Shown piece by piece: positions 58,910 to 64,000 of a stretch of 64,000 nt of DNA. Under the pieces are notes generated by a model. The model was not told the origin of the DNA and searched no databases. It saw only the letters and a program-made list of their open reading frames with translations. This DNA is from Gnetum montanum (taxonomy: Eukaryota; Streptophyta; Gnetopsida; Gnetales; Gnetaceae): the NCBI GenBank assembly GCA_015680685.1, contig MNCI01005255.1, positions 844,452 through 908,451 on the forward strand, given 5' to 3'. The position numbers and the translations under genes were made by a program. How positions within the stretch are numbered: position 1 is the first letter of the stretch; every line of letters starts with the position of its first letter.

Positions 58910-61900
58910 ATGGACGAAACTTTATCTGCACCCCTAGCCTTAACAGGCCCACATGGGGGAATCATTAGACAATTTGATCCCATGCTAGTAGAAACTAGCC
59001 TTTTCCTCAATGACGTAACCATAGCCACGTCGGAGACGTCTCTAGACTGGCCCGAACAATTGACGTGCACACTAGACCTGGAGGCTGGAGATGTAACTGA
59101 GGACCCCCTGAATGAGGTCCCTGTGGTTACGCATAGAGGTGAGAATAAAAATCTTAAGGTTAGTTCTTTACTAAACCAAAAGGCACATGACAATATAAAG
59201 CATGTACTCCAAGACAACGTCACAGTATTCGCATGGTCATATGAAGATATGCCAGGACTAGATCCAAGGCTAATACAACATAACATAATTCTAGACCCAC
59301 ATATTAAAGCAATTAGACAAAAGGCACAAAAAATTAATCCAGAAATTGCGTTAGCAGTAAGTGATGAGATCACTAAACTATACCAGGCTAGTTTTATCCA
59401 CACAGTCGATTACTCAGACTGGGTATCTAACATTGTAGTTGTCCCTAAGAAGACTAGAGGAATACGCATCTGCATAGACTTCCGAGACTTAAATAAAGCC
59501 ACAATTAAGGATAATTTCGCACTATCGAGTATCGACCAGCTAGTAGATACAACCGCTGGGCACGTGCTTTTATCCTTCATGGATGGCTTCTCAGGCTATA
59601 ATCAGATTCGCATCAACCCAGAACACCAGTTGACAACAACATTCATGACACCCTGGGGGACCTTTTGTTATACAATGATGCCTTTTGGTTTAAAAAATGC
59701 TGGAGCTAGGTATCAACGAGCTATGATATACATATTTAATGATTACCTCCTAAGAATACTGAATGATTATGTTGATGATATAGCTATTAAGTCTGTAAGG
59801 TCAAAAGATCATTCAGAGGATCTAGGGTTAGTCCTTAAAAGATGCTCCAAATACGACCTCCGGCTCAATCCAAAGAAGTGCGTATTCAAAGTTAAAACCG
59901 GGTGCATGCTAGGGTTTGTGGTATCGAAAACTGGCATATGAGTAGACCCTGACAAGTTCAAGGCCATTTTTGAATTGACACCCCCTACAAATCTCAAGCA
60001 ATTACGCGGATTGCAAGGGTGGTTACAGTTTATCAGGTGGTTCATCTCGAGGTTGATGGATAAATTACATCCTATGCAGCATTTACTTAAGAAGGGGGTT
60101 AATTTCGAATGGAGGGACGATTGTCAGCGTGCGTTTGATAGCTTGAAATAATAACTTTAACGTTTGCCAACAGTATTCCTATCACAAAGGGATCAGCCAT
60201 TCTACATTTACCTCACAACCTCAGACGTAGCCCTAGCTGCATTACTCTGTCAAAAGAGAGATGATGGGTCAGAAGTACCCATCTACTACTTGAGTCATGT
60301 TCTATGTGCGTATGAAATGAGGTATAATGAAGTAGAGAGTAATTGTTTAGCGTTAGTATTTGCGCTCAAAAAGTGCAGACACTATCTCTTCCGTAGCAAA
60401 ATCAATATAATCTGCAAGAATAACATCCTTAGGGCTATTATACACAACCTATATGAAAGTAGTAGGATAGCTTGTTGGAAAGCTATCACGGTAGAATTCG
60501 ATTTGCATTACATTGGTCAATCTTCTACTAAAGGCCAAGCGATAGTCGACCAACTAATAACATCACCTATTGATAGTCAAGCGACGATAGAGCCTGAATT
60601 TCCCAACAAACATGTACATAGTCTAAGCCTTGTTCTAACAGGCCTCGAAGCAACGTTACATTTTGATGGACCTTCAACTACTAAAGGCAGTAGTGCCGCC
60701 ACAGTCATTACACTGTCACCTGAGGATGTACGCCTGCACACCTACCACTTGAGCTTCCCCTATACGAACAACGTGGCAGAGTACGAGGGGCTCCTCAGAG
60801 GATTATTAATAGCCAGAGAGCTTGACATCCAACACTTGGCGATTAGGGGCATTTTGATGCTCATTATAAATCAAATCACAGGAGTCTACCCCTGCAAGGC
60901 TGCACATTTACAGCCCTACTGTGATATGGCTAAAGATCTTCTGAAGCAGTTCACAACAACCGATGCCCAACACATACCTTGAAATGAAAACACGCTAGCC
61001 GATGCACTAGCTACATTAGCATTGAATGTGCCGTCGCACCTGTTTGACACTTGTCCTGCCTTAATGAAAAAGTGTGCAGATCCTGTCATTCAGACGGCAC
61101 AAATATCTTCACTGCTCGTGGATAGAATGCCAGAGTGGTACGATAACATTAAAACTTACCTCCTGCATGGCGAATCACTGCACAAGCTAACACACACACA
61201 AAAGGATGCAATCCACAAGTGAGCTAGGCAATACGTCATCATAGGAGATAGTACCCTTTGTAGACGCTCTTTTGATGGGGTACTACTTACTTGCATTAAC
61301 AAAGACCAAGCACAACTTATAGTCGGCGAAGTTCATGAGGAACTGTGCAGAGGACACGTAGCCCCACGGGCCATGGCTGCCAAAATCCATCGCTTAGGGT
61401 ATTATTGGTCATATATGGAAATAGACTATCTTACAAAGGTTAAAACATGTGACATGTGTCAGCGTTACGTGAACCTTATACATGTGTCACCTATGAAACT
61501 ACACACGACTCAGATTACATGGCCCTTTCAATGATGGGGATTAGATATTATAGGGCCTATCACACCAAAATCTTCCATAGGACATAGCTTCATAATCACC
61601 GCTACCGAGTATTTCACGAAGTGGTTCAAATCCATCCCTTTATGAAAGATCACATCCCAACAGATCTGCCATTTCATTTTAGATAACATCGTAACTAGAT
61701 TTGGCCTCCCGATGACTATAGTGACTAACAATGGGCCACAGTTTAGCAATGTGGAAACCAAATCTTTTTGTGATACCCTTGGTACCAAACAATCATTTTC
61801 CTCACCTTATTACCCACAAGTGAATGATCAAGCTGAAGTAACAAAGAAGGTCATTATCAATTTGCTCAAGAAAATGCTCAGTAGTAACAAAAAATGATGG

Positions 61901-62377
61901 CATGAAAAGATCCTCTACATGCTATGGGCATATCACACTACATGTAGAATAGCTATAGAAAGTACACCCTATAGCCTAGTCTATGGATCTGAGGTGGTGC
62001 TGCCCCTCAAATTACAAGTTCCTTCTCTGCGGATGGTCCTCTCCACGATTATCAATGACGCTCAACACACCGAGTCTCGGATCATGGATTTGGACATAGT
62101 AGAGGAAAAGAGAATACAGACGCTTGATACCATCGTAAACTATCAAGATAAGCAAAGGCAGAAGCACCATCATAATCTTCAACCACATCCAATCAAAAAG
62201 GGAGATCTGGTTCTTAGGGCCATTCACGAACCAGTAGGCAAATTCTTAGCAAACTGGGAGGGCCCTTTCTTAGTAGCTAGTGCATATGAAAACAGTGCAT
62301 TCAAGCTATCAGATATCAACGACAACGAGTTACCAAATTCCGTAAACCATATATACCTAAAGCAATACTACATCTAG
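58910..62377 (+). pseudogene. pol: Element F pol: RT, two RNase H domains, integrase
   Basis: The enzyme gene. A single frame of 1,156 codons has nine nonsense codons (59939, 60149, 60152, 60158, 60980, 61220, 61532, 61643, 61895) and no frameshift. The start is ATG 58910. RT has ICIDFRDLNKATI, LLSFMDGFSGYNQI, TPWGTFCYTMMPFGLKN and YVDD at 59768-59779. The first RNase H is at about 60180-60480. The second, plant-type RNase H typical of Tat elements, is at 60655-61025 (HFDGPSTTKG, NNVAEYEGLLRGL, LADALATLAL). The integrase zinc region is at 61330-61460 (H..H..CDMCQ). The core has WGLDIIGPI, VTNNGPQF and QAEVTKKV; the second catalytic Asp (TDNG in B) is Asn here. It ends VNHIYLKQYYI. Confidence 0.94.
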
Positions 62378-62394
62378 TTGCATATCCAGTGTTA

Positions 62395-62780
62395 AAAACA
62401 AGCACAATGATTGTCTACTACGACATAAAATTGGCACTTTCTGCATGCGTCTGCCACAACGCTAAATTGGAATTTCCTGCACGTGTCCTCCACGACGCTA
62501 AACTGGCACCGGCTGTCCACCATGACATAAAACTAGCACAGGTAAGTATCCATCTACTGAGACATAAAACCAGCATAGACTTGTCCCTGGGTCACGACAT
62601 GAAACTGACATCCACAGCACGGTCTACTGAGACCATAAATCAGCTCTACCGCCATCCGCTACGATGTAAAACTAGCATTTTTCAGTTTGCCCAAACTTTA
62701 AACTAGGACCATGGTTTGCTAGGACTTAAAATCAGCAACAATAGTCTACCAGGACTTAAAACTGGGATCTACAGGCTACC
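62395..62780 (+). repeat. Element F array II
   Basis: About ten units of roughly 30-40 bases around CACGACATAAAACTAGCAC, with variants such as CACGACGCTAAACTGGCACC and CATGACATAAAACTAGCAC. The array begins directly after the pol stop. A and B have the same array in the same place. Confidence 0.85.
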
Positions 62781-63800
62781 AACATACGAATCAAGCGAAC
62801 GTGAGCGTATCTGCGCGATTGCAAAATGAACATGGTGGGATGTTGGGACAACCCCAACATCGCTACCTCACGGGCATTCTACTGATTCCTCAGATATGTT
62901 GAAAGGTATACTACTGATCCCTCGAAGATGCTGTCACTGCACCCATTTTAGCGGTGGCACCTCTGAGAGGTCAGTTTTGTCGCCCAGTTAGGTGCAGTGA
63001 GTCTGAGTTTCTTTGGCGGCGATATGTCGAGTCGAGCATCAACATTGAGATCCTAGTCCCTTGCTATGGTTCCTTTCTCATGGCCTGCTCAATCTTTCTC
63101 ACCGTGGTCAGTACCTGTTTCAACAACTTCGCCGGCAATTCGGTTGAGCAATGGTGTCCTCTGCCTTCTTCTTCGATTGCAGGATACTTGCTACGAGGAC
63201 GTCGTTCAAAGGTGCGTTCACCTGAGCAGTGAAGTACAGATGGTGTTTTAAGGTGGTTGCTTAGGTTAGCCTTTCTACTTAGGAGTGCAATCCTGTCTCC
63301 CTCATAATCCTATCTCTTGTTCCTATTCCCCTCCTTAGCCATTCCATCTGTTTTCCTTGTACAAAATGCAAATACGTAGCATACTCTTTCCACATCTGCA
63401 TTACGATCAAGTCCATGAACTGGTGCAACGCAACTCGCCTAGTGGATGTAGAAAAAAAAATGCATCCAGGCCGTGCAGACGTAACACAACTCGTCCTTGC
63501 AACCCCCTTTATCTATAATGTGATGGTGTGACTCCATGTAAATGCAATAGCAAGGGAATGCCTCATGACTTACTCGTGAAATGCCATACTCACACACTTG
63601 AGTCTTCCTCGAACCTCTCTCTTCTTGCCTCTATAAGAATTCTCTCCCGTACCGTTTCATCTTCGATTTTCCTCATTTCTGCACTTTTAGATTGACAGCA
63701 CGACACTTGAGTAACCGTTGATGGATGTTGTTGGTACTTTTACCCATACGGTGTTTCGTATTCTTTGTCGATGTCTTTTGGGCAAGCCCTCTAAACATCA
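62781..63800. other. Element F 3' untranslated region
   Basis: I see no gene in this stretch. The reading frames at 62954-63232 have no recognisable domain. It corresponds to the 3' UTRs of A and B by position, but sequence similarity by eye is weak. Confidence 0.55.
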
Positions 63801-63815
63801 ACAAAGAGGGGCCAT
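63801..63815 (+). promoter_or_regulatory. Polypurine tract of element F
   Basis: ACAAAGAGGGGCCAT directly precedes the 3' LTR terminus TGAAACAC; nearly identical to A and B. Confidence 0.92.
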
Positions 63816-64000
63816 TGAAACACCGTGAAAATTTCGAATCAGCCTAGGGCGAAGATTCACGATTCGGGCGAAAGTTTGCAACAGAAATCTAGAAGACAGA
63901 ACAAGGCAAAGAGGCACGCAGCATCAAGTCTCCAAGTTTCTTACAAATTCCAACCTTATTTTATTTTCTCTTTACGCTACATTATACAACATAGCGTAAT
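63816..64000 (+). repeat. Element F 3' LTR (partial, continues past window)
   Basis: First 185 bases of the 3' LTR, aligned with 48247 onward. Differences are mostly C/T or G/A changes at CpG sites (for example ACACTG/ACACCG, GGTGAAG/GGCGAAG). F is therefore about 17 kb long, assuming the LTR is full length. Confidence 0.93.

Noticed and set aside
62954-63251. Two overlapping open frames (92 and 61 codons) before the F PPT
   Set aside because: No recognisable domain, no counterpart at the same place in A or B, and length within chance expectation.

Overview
This window looks like intergenic DNA from a plant with a large, retrotransposon-rich genome. The only host-type gene I recognise is a decayed plant U-box/ARM (PUB-class) E3 ligase pseudogene at the left edge (1185-2138). 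I see no intact host gene, tRNA, rRNA or CRISPR array. The species cannot be named from the sequence; nested LTR elements with CpG-depleted coding regions would fit a gymnosperm or another large plant genome.

From about 2720 to the right end, the sequence is a nest of at least six related Ty3/gypsy LTR retrotransposons, named A-F here. They belong to the Tat/Ogre branch: the Gag has a C-x2-H-x4-GH-x4-C type knuckle, RT has the FMDGFSGYNQI and YVDD motifs, and two RNase H domains precede the integrase. D (+) is the oldest host copy and is split into 2720-3411 and 38131-44420. B (-) sits inside D at 3412-38125 with target duplication CCCAC. A (-) sits inside B at 6315-16128 with duplication TGGTC. 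C (+), a 3'-truncated fragment at 18438 to about 24684, sits inside B's pol gene. E (+), starting about 44421 with a truncated LTR, abuts D. F (+), 48247 to beyond 64000, sits inside E's gag and is the best preserved copy: LTR 48247-49782, PBS 49789, gag-pro 50031-53850, pol 58910-62377, PPT 63801-63815, and 3' LTR from 63816.

The most unusual content is a multi-exon gene on the strand opposite to the retrotransposon, lying between protease and reverse transcriptase. It occurs in three separate copies: B 28100-31734 (+), D 44420-41939 (-) and F 58438-54385 (-). At least two introns have the same position and phase in B and F. The gene occupies the place where Ogre elements carry an intron in the sense transcript. 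Short-motif arrays sharing an AAACTAGCA-like core flank the cassette and also follow pol. Element A lacks the cassette and pol, and there the arrays lie next to each other.

A second unusual signal is a set of ACGC...GCGT inverted repeats that fill the LTRs and other non-coding parts of each element. Each group has its own flanking bases: B uses GTCACGC/GCGTGAC, A uses TATACGC/GCGTATA, C and E use GCTACGC/GCGTAGC, and F uses ATTACGC/GCGTAAT. A group-specific motif plus an extra gene suggests, as inference only, an element-encoded factor that recognises the element's own non-coding DNA.

All coding regions are broken. F's pol is in a single frame over 1,156 codons with nine nonsense codons and no frameshift; all nine can be explained as C-to-T changes on one strand or the other, as expected after methylation and silencing.
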